A stretch of 8,361 nucleotides of DNA from Actinomycetota bacterium (GTDB lineage Bacteria > Actinomycetota > Coriobacteriia > Anaerosomatales > D1FN1-002), in NCBI GenBank assembly GCA_005774595.1, contig VAUM01000062.1:1-8361 (forward strand), given 5' to 3'. Both the position numbers and the translations under genes were made by a program. The notes beneath the pieces are model-generated. The model was given only the letters and a program-made list of their open reading frames with translations. It was not told the DNA's origin and searched no databases. Shown piece after piece: positions 1 to 7,126 of the stretch (the stretch's first letter is position 1; every line of letters starts with the position of its first letter).

Positions 1-527
1 CGAACGCGCTCGCGGCGGCAGCGGCCGTGCACGCCATGGGGCTGACCGCGGCGCAGATCGCGTCGGGCCTGAGGACGTTCGCGCCCATCGAGCACCGGCT
101 CGAGCCGGTCGCGGTCGTCGACGGCGTCGAGTGGTTCAACGACTCCAAGGCGACGAATCCCGACGCGGTGATGAAGGCCGTCGCGGCGTTCGAGGGCACG
201 CCGCTGGTGCTCCTGCTCGGCGGCCGGAACAAGGGCAACGACTTCCGCCCGCTCGCCGAGGTCGCGGCGCCGCGCTGCCGGCGCGTCGTCGCGTTCGGCG
301 AGGCCGCGGACGAGGTTGCCGCGGCATTCGAGGGCCTGGGCGCCGACGTCGTCCGCGTGCAGGGGCTCGCCGAGGCGGTCGCGGCCGCGCGGGAGGCCGC
401 GGTCGACGGGGACGCGGTCGTGCTGTCGCCGGCGTGCGCGTCGTTCGACGAGTTCACCAGCTACGAGCACCGGGGCGCGACGTTCAAGGCGCTCGTCGCG
501 GCGCTGCAGGGGGGCGAGGCCTCGTGA
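1..527 (+). CDS. murD: UDP-N-acetylmuramoylalanine--D-glutamate ligase, 3' part (MurD)
   Basis: Cytoplasmic ATP-dependent Mur ligase that adds D-glutamate to UDP-MurNAc-L-Ala. The gene is cut by the window's left edge; the reading frame enters at base 3 and about 174 codons remain. The first visible residues (NALAAAAAV) are the end of the Mur ligase central domain, whose usual motif is HNxxNALAA. The C-terminal domain then shows NDSKATNPDA (window bases about 138-167), the loop GGRNKGNDF and, near the end, SPACASFDEFTSYEHRG, all hallmarks of MurD. The ATP-binding P-loop domain lies upstream, outside the window. The TGA stop at 525-527 overlaps the GTG start of ftsW by four bases, so translation is probably coupled. 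The identity is secure; only the missing 5' part is unknown. Confidence 0.96.
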   Translation, partial: NALAAAAAVHAMGLTAAQIASGLRTFAPIEHRLEPVAVVDGVEWFNDSKATNPDAVMKAVAAFEGTPLVLLLGGRNKGNDFRPLAEVAAPRCRRVVAFGEAADEVAAAFEGLGADVVRVQGLAEAVAAAREAAVDGDAVVLSPACASFDEFTSYEHRGATFKALVAALQGGEAS

Positions 528-1759
528 GGGCCCAGGTCAAGCCGGCCGGAGGGATCCAGGCGCGCTACCTGCTGCTGCTGTCGACGTTCGCGCTCGTCGG
601 CTTCGGGCTCGTGATGATCTACTCGGCGTCGTCCGTGGCCGACTACGTCAAGCACGCCGATACCGCCTACCACCTGAAGCGTCAGCTCATGTGGATCGTG
701 GTCGGACTGGTGGCGATGTTCGCGGCGGACCTGTGGGGCTACCGTCTCGCGCGCAAGTTCGCGTGGCTGGCGTGGGGCGTCCCGCTCGCCGGGCTGCTGG
801 CGGTGCCGTTCGTCGGCGAGACGATCGCCGGCTCGAAGCGCTGGATCCGCGTCGGCGGCATGCAGGTCCAGCCGTCCGAGTACGCGAAGTTCGGCTGCGT
901 GCTGCTCGCGGCGTGGCTGGTCTCGCAGTACCGGTCCGGAAAGCTCACGGAGCGGGAGCACGCCATGGGTCAGGCGCTGTGCGCGCTCCCGGTGCTCGCG
1001 CTGGTGTTCTTCCAGCCGGACATGGGCACGACCATGTCCATCGCCTTCGCGTGGTTCATCGTGCTGGTCCTCGGCGGGCTCGAGAAAGGGACGCTCGTCG
1101 GACTCGGGGCCTTCGGCCTGATCGGCACGCTGCTCGGCGTGTTCAGCGAGCCGTACCGCGCCGCGCGCTTCTTCGCGTTCCTGGATCCATGGAAGGACCC
1201 GCGCGGCGACGGATACCAGATCATCCAGGGCCTGTTGGCATTCGGCTCGGGAGGCCCGGGCGGGGTGGGGCTCGGGATGTCGAGGCAGAAGTACCTGTAC
1301 CTGCCTGCGGCCCACACGGACTTCATATTCGCGATCGTCGGCGAGGAACTCGGCCTGCTCGGCACGCTCGGGGTCGTCGCCGCGTTCGGGATCTTCGCGT
1401 ACGCGGGCTTCCGCATCGCCACGCTCTGCAGGGACCCGTTCGGCCGCGTGCTGGCCGGGGGGCTGACCGCGATGATCGTCGTGCAGGCCGTCATGAACAT
1501 GATGGCGGTGACGCAGATGATGCCGGTCACGGGCATCCCATTGCCGCTCGTGAGCTACGGCGGCTCATCGCTGTCGTTCACGCTCGCGTGCATCGGGGTC
1601 ATCCTTGGCGTGTCCAGGGAAGGCTCGCGGCTCAGTCCCGTGCGCACGAAGCCTCGTCCCGGGCGGGAGGAGGTGCGCGATGAGGTTCCTGCTGTCGGGG
1701 GGCGGGACGGCCGGTCACGTGCATCCGGCGCTGACCGTCGCCGACGTGCTGCGAGCTAG
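524..1759 (+). CDS. ftsW: Septal peptidoglycan glycosyltransferase FtsW (SEDS family)
   Basis: Multi-pass membrane protein of the SEDS family, which polymerises lipid II into septal glycan strands together with a class B PBP. The protein has 411 residues. About ten hydrophobic segments begin at residue 15 (YLLLLSTFALVGFGLVMIYS). Family motifs are SKRWIRVGGMQVQPSEYAK (about 104-122), QPDMGT (164-169), HTDFIFAIVGEELG with the putative catalytic Asp266, and PVTGIPLPLVSYGGSS near the end. FtsW rather than RodA is inferred from its place between murD and murG. The GTG start at 524 overlaps the murD stop, with a G-rich stretch about 9 bases upstream; the longer upstream reading frame is only a shadow of murD. 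The C-terminal tail after about residue 385 is Arg-rich, resembles out-of-frame GC-rich sequence, and overlaps murG by 80 bases, so the true end may differ. Confidence 0.95.
   Translation: MRAQVKPAGGIQARYLLLLSTFALVGFGLVMIYSASSVADYVKHADTAYHLKRQLMWIVVGLVAMFAADLWGYRLARKFAWLAWGVPLAGLLAVPFVGETIAGSKRWIRVGGMQVQPSEYAKFGCVLLAAWLVSQYRSGKLTEREHAMGQALCALPVLALVFFQPDMGTTMSIAFAWFIVLVLGGLEKGTLVGLGAFGLIGTLLGVFSEPYRAARFFAFLDPWKDPRGDGYQIIQGLLAFGSGGPGGVGLGMSRQKYLYLPAAHTDFIFAIVGEELGLLGTLGVVAAFGIFAYAGFRIATLCRDPFGRVLAGGLTAMIVVQAVMNMMAVTQMMPVTGIPLPLVSYGGSSLSFTLACIGVILGVSREGSRLSPVRTKPRPGREEVRDEVPAVGGRDGRSRASGADRRRRAAS
1666..1674 (+). promoter_or_regulatory. Strong Shine-Dalgarno of murG
   Basis: GGAGGAGGT contains a perfect AGGAGGT, five bases before the ATG at 1680. 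It decides the murG start against the longer in-frame extension beginning at 1605. It lies inside the 3' end of ftsW. Confidence 0.88.
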
Positions 1760-2795
1760 CGGCCACGAGGTCGCGTTCGCCGGTACGGCCGAGGGCGCGG
1801 AGGCCCGCCTCTCGACCGAGGCGGGCCACGACTTCCACGTGCTGCCCGCGCGCGGATGGGACCGGTCGCGACCGTGGACGCTGGTGGCCGGGATCGCGGT
1901 CATGGCGTGGTCCGCACTGCGCGCGTGGGCGCTTCTCGCGCGCCTGCGGCCGGACTGCGTGCTCGGCTTCGGCGGGTACGTCTCCATCCCGGTGGGCATC
2001 GCGGCTTGGATGCGCGACGTCCCGCTCGTGCTGCAGGAGCAGAACGCGGTGCCCGGCCTCGCGAACCGCTTCCTGTCGCGCTGGGCGCGCGCGGTCGCGG
2101 TGGCGTATCGCGGGTCCGCCGCCCACCTGCGCCACCCCGAGCGTGCCACGCTCGCGGGCATGCCGGTGCGGCCGGCGGTGCTCGCGGGAGACGGCGAGGC
2201 CTGGCGCGTCCGCCACGGCATCCCGTCGCGTGACACGCTCCTGTTCGTCTTCGGCGGCAGCCGGGGCGCGCGGCACCTCAACGAGGCGACGGTGGCGCTG
2301 TTCGGGCGCCTGCTCGCACTGCCTGGCGTGAGCGTCGCCCACGTCGCGGGCCGCGTGGAGGCCGACGCCGTCAACGAGGCGGTCGCCGCACACCCGCACC
2401 GCGACGCGAGCCGCTACCATGTGCTCGACTACGAGGAGGACATGGGCTCCGCGCTCGCCGCGGCCGATCTGGTCGTGTGCCGGTCCGGGGCCAGTTCGGT
2501 GGCGGAGGTCATCGCCGTGGGCAGGGCCGCGGTCCTCGTCCCGTACCCGTACGCGACCGACGATCACCAGACGCTCAACGCCTCCGAGGTGGTCGAGGCC
2601 GGTGGGGCGGTCCTCGTGCGCGACGCGGACCTCGACGGCCCCGAGTACGCCGACGCGGTCCTCGGACTGCTCGCGGACCGCGAGCGCAGACAGCGGATGG
2701 CGGCCGCAGCGGCGAGGCTGGGCGTCCCGGACGCGGCGGCCCGTGTGGCCGCACTCGCGTGCCAAGCGGCGACAGGGAAGGTGCACGGCGAGTGA
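1680..2795 (+). CDS. murG: Lipid II synthase: UDP-GlcNAc--undecaprenyl-PP-MurNAc-pentapeptide GlcNAc transferase (MurG)
   Basis: Peripheral membrane glycosyltransferase (GT28, GT-B fold) that transfers GlcNAc to lipid I to make lipid II on the inner face of the membrane. The protein has 371 residues, a normal family length. The N-terminal acceptor domain carries GGGTAGHVHPAL (7-18), the second glycine-rich loop GFGGYVSIP (96-104) and EQNAVPGLAN (120-129). The C-terminal donor domain carries GGSRGA (192-197), RSGASSVAEV (268-277) and the UDP-GlcNAc-binding PYPYATDDHQTLNA, with Asp295-His296-Gln297. The ATG at 1680 is chosen because the glycine-rich motif begins at residue 7, as usual, and a perfect SD precedes it. 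Its start lies inside ftsW and its stop overlaps the murC start (GTGA). Its product lipid II is the substrate of FtsW, encoded next door. Confidence 0.97.
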   Translation: MRFLLSGGGTAGHVHPALTVADVLRASGHEVAFAGTAEGAEARLSTEAGHDFHVLPARGWDRSRPWTLVAGIAVMAWSALRAWALLARLRPDCVLGFGGYVSIPVGIAAWMRDVPLVLQEQNAVPGLANRFLSRWARAVAVAYRGSAAHLRHPERATLAGMPVRPAVLAGDGEAWRVRHGIPSRDTLLFVFGGSRGARHLNEATVALFGRLLALPGVSVAHVAGRVEADAVNEAVAAHPHRDASRYHVLDYEEDMGSALAAADLVVCRSGASSVAEVIAVGRAAVLVPYPYATDDHQTLNASEVVEAGGAVLVRDADLDGPEYADAVLGLLADRERRQRMAAAAARLGVPDAAARVAALACQAATGKVHGE

Positions 2796-4183
2796 ACAGC
2801 GGGGTCTACGCGCACTTCATCGGCGTCGGCGGCGCGGGCATGAGCGGTATCGCGAAGGTGCTGCACGACCGCGGCGTGGCGGTCACGGGCTCCGACATGA
2901 AGGAGTCGCGCTACTCATCCGCGCTGCGTGACGCGGGAATGACGGTCATCATCGGCCACGATGCGGCGAACCTCGGCGATCCTGAGGTCGTCGTCGTGTC
3001 CACCGCGATACCCGAGACGAATCCGGAGCTCGCGGCCGCGCGTGAGCGCGGGATCGACGTGTGGCCGCGGGCGCGCATGCTCGCGCACCTCGCGGGGGAC
3101 CTGAGGACCGTAGCGGTCGCCGGGACGCACGGCAAGACGACGACCAGCTCGATGGTGGTCTCCGCGCTTGCCGCGGCCGGCGCCGAGCCGACGTTCCTGA
3201 TCGGCGGCGAGCTGAACGAAATGGGCGCCAACGCGCGGTGCGGCTCGGGCGAGCACTACGTGGTGGAGGCGGACGAGTCGGACGGGTCGTTCCTGTTCCT
3301 CGCGCCCCACGTGGCCATCGTGACGAACGTCGAGGCCGACCACTTGGACCACTACGAGGGCGGGATCGAGGAGATCCAGGAGACGTTCGCGGCGTTCGCG
3401 GCGCGGTGCTCGCCCGACGGCGCGCTCGTGCTGTGCGCCGACGACGAGCGCTGCATGCGCTTGGCGCAGGAGTCCCCGTGCCGGGTCGTGACGTACGGGC
3501 GGTCCGACGCGGCGCAGGTGCGCTGCGACGGCATCGAGCGCGCCGGGTGCGGACACCGGTTCACCGTGGCGTTCCCGGACGGCACGGCCGTGGCCGTGGC
3601 GCTCACGGTCCCCGGCGAGCACAACGTGCTCAACGCGACCGGCGCGCTGGCGGCCGCTTGGGCGCTCGGGCTCGACCCGGCCGCCGCGGCAGTCGGACTC
3701 GGCGCGTTCTCGGGTGTCCGGAGGCGCTTCGAGCGGGTGGGCGAGGCGCGGGGCGTCGCGGTGGTCGACGACTACGCCCACCACCCGACCGAGGTCCGGG
3801 CGACGCTCGCGGGCGCGAAGGCGTGCGGCTACGGGCGCGTGTGGGTCGTGTTCCAGCCGCACCGCTTCAGCCGTACCGCGGCGCTCGGCGGCGACTTCGG
3901 CGCGGCGTTCGGCGACGCTGACAGGGTCGTGCTCATGGACGTCTACAGCGCTGGCGAGGCGCCGGTCCCCGGCGTCTCGGGCAAGACCGTCCTCGACGCG
4001 CTGCTGGAGCGCGATCCCCGTTCGCGGGCCGCGTACTTCCCGCACCGCTCGGACGTCGCCACCTACATAGCCTCGCGCGTGCGCGAGGGCGATCTCGTGA
4101 TGACGATGGGCGCCGGCGACGTGACGGCGCTCGGCCCCGAGATCGTGCGCGCGCTGGCGGGGGAGCCCGGCGATGTCGGCTGA
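2792..4183 (+). CDS. murC: UDP-N-acetylmuramate--L-alanine ligase (MurC)
   Basis: Cytoplasmic ATP-dependent ligase adding L-alanine to UDP-MurNAc, the first amino acid of the stem peptide. The protein has 463 residues, typical of the family. The N-terminal UDP-binding domain starts with HFIGVGGAGMSGIA (8-21). The P-loop GTHGKTTT is at 111-118. The central domain shows EADESDGSF (159-167), NVEADHLDHY and GEHNVLNATGA. The C-terminal domain shows RRRFE, DDYAHHPTE (326-334), FQPHRFSR and GAGDVT. The DYAHHP motif separates MurC from MurD, MurE and MurF. The GTG at 2792 is chosen because it puts the dinucleotide-like glycine motif at residue 11 and overlaps the murG stop by four bases; a purine-rich AGGGAAGG lies about 10 bases upstream. 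The gene ends 11 bases into murB. Nothing looks truncated. Confidence 0.97.
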   Translation: MNSGVYAHFIGVGGAGMSGIAKVLHDRGVAVTGSDMKESRYSSALRDAGMTVIIGHDAANLGDPEVVVVSTAIPETNPELAAARERGIDVWPRARMLAHLAGDLRTVAVAGTHGKTTTSSMVVSALAAAGAEPTFLIGGELNEMGANARCGSGEHYVVEADESDGSFLFLAPHVAIVTNVEADHLDHYEGGIEEIQETFAAFAARCSPDGALVLCADDERCMRLAQESPCRVVTYGRSDAAQVRCDGIERAGCGHRFTVAFPDGTAVAVALTVPGEHNVLNATGALAAAWALGLDPAAAAVGLGAFSGVRRRFERVGEARGVAVVDDYAHHPTEVRATLAGAKACGYGRVWVVFQPHRFSRTAALGGDFGAAFGDADRVVLMDVYSAGEAPVPGVSGKTVLDALLERDPRSRAAYFPHRSDVATYIASRVREGDLVMTMGAGDVTALGPEIVRALAGEPGDVG

Positions 4184-5090
4184 CGCCGCATTCGCGGCGC
4201 TCGCCGGACGGACGACCGGCGCGCTGCGCCAGGACGAGGAGATGGTGCGGCACACGTCGTACAGGATCGGCGGCCCGGCGGACCTGTTCGCGGAGTGCGA
4301 CACGATGTCGGACCTCACCACGGTGCTGGCCGCGCTCGCGGAACACGCGGTCGAGTGGACGGTCATCGGCAGGGGTACCAACCTGCTGGTGTCGGACGAG
4401 GGCTACCGCGGCGCGGTGGTCGTGCTCGGGCGTGAGTTCGGTCGCCGTGCGCGCGCGGGCAGCCTGCTGGAGGCCGGCGCGGGCTGTTCGCTCGGCGGCA
4501 TCGTGCAGTGGGCCTCGGCAGAGGGCGTGGCCGGGTTCGAGTTCGCAGCGGGCGTCCCCGGGACGCTCGGGGGTGCGCTCGTGATGAACGCAGGCACGCG
4601 TGACGAATGGATCGGCTCGGTCGTCGAGTCGGTGACGGTACTCGTGCCCGGCCAAGGGCTGCGGCGGCTGCACGGCAACGAGGTCGCGTGGGGCTACCGG
4701 TCCACGGACCTGGCGTCGCACGGCGTGGTGGTCGAGGCGGAGCTGCGGGCCGTGCCCGGCGACCGCGACGCGATACGCGCCCGCATGGAGGAGTCGCTCG
4801 CGCGCCGCAAGGCGAGCCAGCCGCTCGGCAAGCCGAACGCCGGCAGCGTCTTCCGGAACCCCGAGGGCGACTCGGCCGGGCGGCTGATCGAGTCCGCGGG
4901 TCTGAAGGGCGTGCGGATCGGCGGCGCGCGCATCTCGCAGGTCCACGCGAACTTCATCGTCAACGAGGGCGGCGCGAGCGCTCGCGACGTGCTCGAACTG
5001 ATGCACCTCGCACGCGACCGGGTGAGGGAGGACAGTGGCATCGAGCTCAGGCCGGAGGTCCGGTTCCTCGGGTCGTTCTCCCGGGCGTAG
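4173..5090 (+). CDS. murB: UDP-N-acetylenolpyruvoylglucosamine reductase (MurB)
   Basis: FAD-containing, NADPH-dependent cytoplasmic reductase that converts UDP-GlcNAc-enolpyruvate to UDP-MurNAc, the substrate of MurC. The protein has 305 residues, the length of the short (type II, Gram-positive type) enzymes. FAD-binding motifs are TSYRIGGPADLF (28-39), GRGTNLLVSD and AAGVPGTLGGALVMNAG. The pair Tyr175-Arg176 in WGYRSTDL, Ser225 in NAGSVFRNP and Glu295 in LRPEVRF correspond to active-site residues of the family (tyrosine/arginine, the proton-donor serine and the glutamate). The ATG at 4173 overlaps the end of murC by 11 bases. The last 56 bases also encode the N-terminus of FtsQ. MurB and MurC catalyse consecutive steps, which fits their adjacency. 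Confidence 0.97.
   Translation: MSADAAFAALAGRTTGALRQDEEMVRHTSYRIGGPADLFAECDTMSDLTTVLAALAEHAVEWTVIGRGTNLLVSDEGYRGAVVVLGREFGRRARAGSLLEAGAGCSLGGIVQWASAEGVAGFEFAAGVPGTLGGALVMNAGTRDEWIGSVVESVTVLVPGQGLRRLHGNEVAWGYRSTDLASHGVVVEAELRAVPGDRDAIRARMEESLARRKASQPLGKPNAGSVFRNPEGDSAGRLIESAGLKGVRIGGARISQVHANFIVNEGGASARDVLELMHLARDRVREDSGIELRPEVRFLGSFSRA
5024..5032 (+). promoter_or_regulatory. Shine-Dalgarno fixing the ftsQ start inside murB
   Basis: A purine run GAGGGAGGA immediately precedes the GTG at 5035. In the ftsQ frame a TGA stop sits at 5023-5025, so translation cannot begin further upstream. No in-frame ATG, GTG or TTG occurs after 5035 until within the membrane segment. The 5035 start is therefore well determined even though it lies inside murB. 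Confidence 0.75.
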
Positions 5091-5952
5091 GACCGTCCAC
5101 ATCGATGCCCCCTCCACGATCGACGGGCGGGCGGCCGAAGCGCGGCGCGGTCCGGCGAAGGAGCCGCGGCGGGAGAGCGCGGCCGCGAAGGGGCGGCGTC
5201 TGGAACGCGAGCGCCGGGAGCGAAGGCGGACCGCGGCCGGGCGGCTCAAGGTCGGCGCCGTCGTCGCGGGCTGCGTGCTCGGGGCGTGGGCGTGCCTGGC
5301 CGTGTATGCGTCGGGCGCCGCGCCGATCACCGCGGTACGGGTCGAGGGCAACGTGCGCCTGACCGCCGAACGCGTCCTGCGTGTCGCGGCCGTCCCGGCC
5401 GACGCGACGCTGCTGCGGTTCCCGGCGGCCGAGGTCGAGAAGCGGCTCGAGGCCGACCCGTGGATACTCTCGGCGCAGGTGAGCCGCGTGTTGCCGGACG
5501 GGATGCGGATCCGAGTGACCGAACGCCAGCCGGCTGCGCTGGTGGACGACGGCAAGTCGACCTTCTGGCTCGTGGCCGCCGACGGGTATGTGATCGCACG
5601 GCGGACCGCGGAGGACACCGGCACGTTGCTGACGATCCGCGACGTGGAGCGTCTGGACGTCGCCACGGGGACGGTGACGGCCTCCGAGGCGCTGCTCAAT
5701 GCGTTGAAGGTGGTGTCGGGCATGTCCGCGGACCTGCGCTCGCGCGTGCGGATGGTCTCGGCGCCCACCGTGGACAAGACCGCCGTGTACACTGTGGACG
5801 GCGTCGAGATCTTCTTCGGTGATGCGACGGACCTCGCCATGAAGGACGCGGCTGCTCTGAAGATCTTGAAGGAGCAGGCCGGCAAGGTGGTCTACATCAA
5901 CGTGCGTTCAGTGGCCCGCCCGACATGGCGCGGCTTGGGTGACACGCCCTGA
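5035..5952 (+). CDS. ftsQ: Cell division protein FtsQ/DivIB
   Basis: Bitopic membrane protein of the divisome that bridges early and late division proteins, normally with FtsB/DivIC and FtsL. The protein has 305 residues. Residues 1-70 form a long, very basic, Ser/Gly- and then Arg/Glu-rich cytoplasmic tail. One membrane helix follows at about 71-92 (LKVGAVVAGCVLGAWACLAV). The POTRA domain starts at about residue 98 (ITAVRVEGNVRLTAERVL) and contains PADATLLRF, EADPWILSAQVSRVLPDGMRIRVTERQPAA, the classic FtsQ/DivIB pattern. The C-terminal beta domain ends in VYINVRSVARPTWRG. Start choice is set by an in-frame TGA four codons upstream and a strong SD. It overlaps murB by 56 bases, so the basic tail may have arisen by overprinting of the murB 3' end. 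The next gene follows closely. Confidence 0.93.
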   Translation: MASSSGRRSGSSGRSPGRRTVHIDAPSTIDGRAAEARRGPAKEPRRESAAAKGRRLERERRERRRTAAGRLKVGAVVAGCVLGAWACLAVYASGAAPITAVRVEGNVRLTAERVLRVAAVPADATLLRFPAAEVEKRLEADPWILSAQVSRVLPDGMRIRVTERQPAALVDDGKSTFWLVAADGYVIARRTAEDTGTLLTIRDVERLDVATGTVTASEALLNALKVVSGMSADLRSRVRMVSAPTVDKTAVYTVDGVEIFFGDATDLAMKDAAALKILKEQAGKVVYINVRSVARPTWRGLGDTP

Positions 5953-5977
5953 CGACGAGTCCGGGATGGAGCGACGG

Positions 5978-6943
5978 ATGCGTTCACGAGCATGGCGCGG
6001 TGCGGTCCTGGCGGCAGGTGTCGCACTGATGTGGTCGGTATCGGCGGGCGCCGCGCACGCGGTGACGCTGACGGCCCCGTCGGCGGCGCTCCAGAGCGTC
6101 GACGTGACGGTGACGCTCGGTTCGAACGAGCCGACGGGCACACTGTGGGTGCTCGTGGACGGGCAGTTGGTCGCATCGCGGCTCGCGACGCCCGGCACCG
6201 TCGCGTCGTTCGCGGACGTGGCGATGGGCGAGGGGACGAAGTCCGTCACCGCGGCGGTCAAGCACCGCGCGGGGGTCACGTATTCGACGCCGGTGACCGT
6301 GACGGTCTGGGGCATCCCGGGCAAGCCGTGGATGTTCACCCCCGCCAACGGCTACGGGTCGCGCAGCCAGATGATCGCGGCGCAGGCGGGCGCGTCCACG
6401 ACACAGATCACCATGTATCTCAACGGCACGCGGGTCCGGACGCTCGACATGACCAACGGCCAGAAAGGCTGGTTCGGCGTACAGACGCTGTCGGCCGGCG
6501 CGAGCACCATCGTGCTGGAAGCCGCCAACCCGGTGACGAAGCGGTCGTACAGCTACACGGTCCGCCGTGTGGACTTCCCGTGGCCGACGTGCATCATCAT
6601 CGACAAGTCCGAGTACCGGCTCTACTGGGTCAAGGACGGCGCGCTGGTGAAGGTCTACCCGATCGCGCACGGCAAGCCGGGCACTCCGACCCCGGTGCGG
6701 AACTGGAAGATCCTCGCGAAGTACGTGACCTCACCGGGCAGCGTGTACGGCCCGCGCAAGATGCGCCTGTTCAAGCAGACGTCGAGCGGCTACGTCTACA
6801 CCGCGTACGGCATCCACGGGACGAACCAGCCGTGGGTCATCGGGACGATGGCGTCGCACGGCTGCATCCGGATGTACAACAAGGACGTGCTCGAGCTGTG
6901 GCCGCAGGTCCCGCTCGGCACGATGGTGCAGACCCGGCAGTAG
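5978..6943 (+). CDS. Secreted L,D-transpeptidase (YkuD domain) with N-terminal beta-sandwich region
   Basis: Predicted exported enzyme of the YkuD family. These form 3-3 cross-links in peptidoglycan, or attach or modify stem peptides, through a catalytic cysteine. From ATG 5978 the protein has 321 residues. It has a signal peptide with a basic n-region, a hydrophobic core at 8-24 and a cleavage site after AHA (26-28). Two beta-rich, probably Ig-like modules follow at about 29-110 and 114-198, then the YkuD domain at about 203-320. Catalytic residues visible are His280 (YGIHGT) and SHGCIRM with His294 and Cys296. There is no C-terminal extension. ATG 5978 is preferred for its GGAG at 5968-5971; ATG 5966, or GTG 5939 overlapping ftsQ by 14 bases, are possible and only lengthen the n-region. 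It is probably co-transcribed with ftsQ. The exact substrate cannot be read from sequence. Confidence 0.93.
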   Translation: MRSRAWRGAVLAAGVALMWSVSAGAAHAVTLTAPSAALQSVDVTVTLGSNEPTGTLWVLVDGQLVASRLATPGTVASFADVAMGEGTKSVTAAVKHRAGVTYSTPVTVTVWGIPGKPWMFTPANGYGSRSQMIAAQAGASTTQITMYLNGTRVRTLDMTNGQKGWFGVQTLSAGASTIVLEAANPVTKRSYSYTVRRVDFPWPTCIIIDKSEYRLYWVKDGALVKVYPIAHGKPGTPTPVRNWKILAKYVTSPGSVYGPRKMRLFKQTSSGYVYTAYGIHGTNQPWVIGTMASHGCIRMYNKDVLELWPQVPLGTMVQTRQ

Positions 6944-6987
6944 CGCCGGCGCAGGGAGGCCGCGCGCCCCCCGGACCTCCCGCGCAT

Positions 6988-7011
6988 CCCGTCCGCTTGC
7001 GCGCGGGCGGG
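6988..7011 (+). terminator. GC-rich hairpin after the L,D-transpeptidase gene
   Basis: Arms CCCGTCCGC (6988-6996) and GCGGGCGGG (7003-7011) pair over nine positions with one G-T wobble and a six-base loop. They are followed by TCGTATT, so the T tract is poor. It could be an intrinsic terminator or a partial one for the murD-ftsQ-transpeptidase transcript. A competing pairing exists between 6979-6985 and 7001-7007. Confidence 0.5.
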
Positions 7012-7079
7012 TCGTATTGCGCGCCCATGCACGGTCGTGTAAGGTTTACCCCCAGATTGACCGTTGGTCGGCTCGAGTA

Positions 7080-7095
7080 ACCCTAAAGGTAAGGT
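7080..7095 (+). promoter_or_regulatory. Candidate operator dyad in the ftsZ promoter spacer
   Basis: ACCCT (7080-7084) and AAGGT (7091-7095) form an imperfect palindrome, matching at four of five positions per half with six bases between. The dyad lies just upstream of the TATACT -10, in the spacer, which is where MerR-family activators bind at promoters with weak or long-spaced -35 elements. A MerR-type activator of ftsZ (FtsR) is known in Corynebacterium glutamicum. Whether this is its site here is not shown. Confidence 0.4.
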
Positions 7096-7119
7096 CGAGC
7101 CTATACTCCCGGACTCGTC

Positions 7120-7126
7120 AGGAGGG
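7120..7126 (+). promoter_or_regulatory. Shine-Dalgarno of ftsZ
   Basis: AGGAGGG lies five bases before the ATG at 7132, a near-perfect site consistent with high FtsZ expression. It supports 7132 as the start. Confidence 0.85.

Noticed and set aside
131..523. N-terminal extension of the ftsW frame through murD
   Set aside because: The extension is an Arg/Gly-rich shadow of murD. The FtsW hydrophobic core starts normally from GTG 524, which overlaps the murD stop.
1605..1679. Upstream in-frame start for murG
   Set aside because: ATG 1680 has a perfect SD and places the glycine-rich motif at the usual residue 7. The extension is a shadow of ftsW.
2915..5885. Very long reverse-strand open frames (2915-4381 and 3933-5885), and likewise 7147-8310
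   Set aside because: They lie opposite murC, murB, ftsQ and ftsZ, whose family motifs are unmistakable. Their translations are Arg/Ala/His-rich low-complexity shadows caused by GC-biased third positions.
7057..7085. TTGACC as a -35 element of a second ftsZ promoter
   Set aside because: No acceptable -10 lies 16-19 bases downstream (AACCCT or ACCCTA at best).
7070..7101. Inverted repeat GGCTCGA (7070-7076) and TCGAGCC (7095-7101) around an 18-base gap
   Set aside because: Seven-base GC-rich arms are near what chance gives in such sequence, and no T tract follows. It overlaps the promoter and may contribute to an operator, but cannot be claimed alone.
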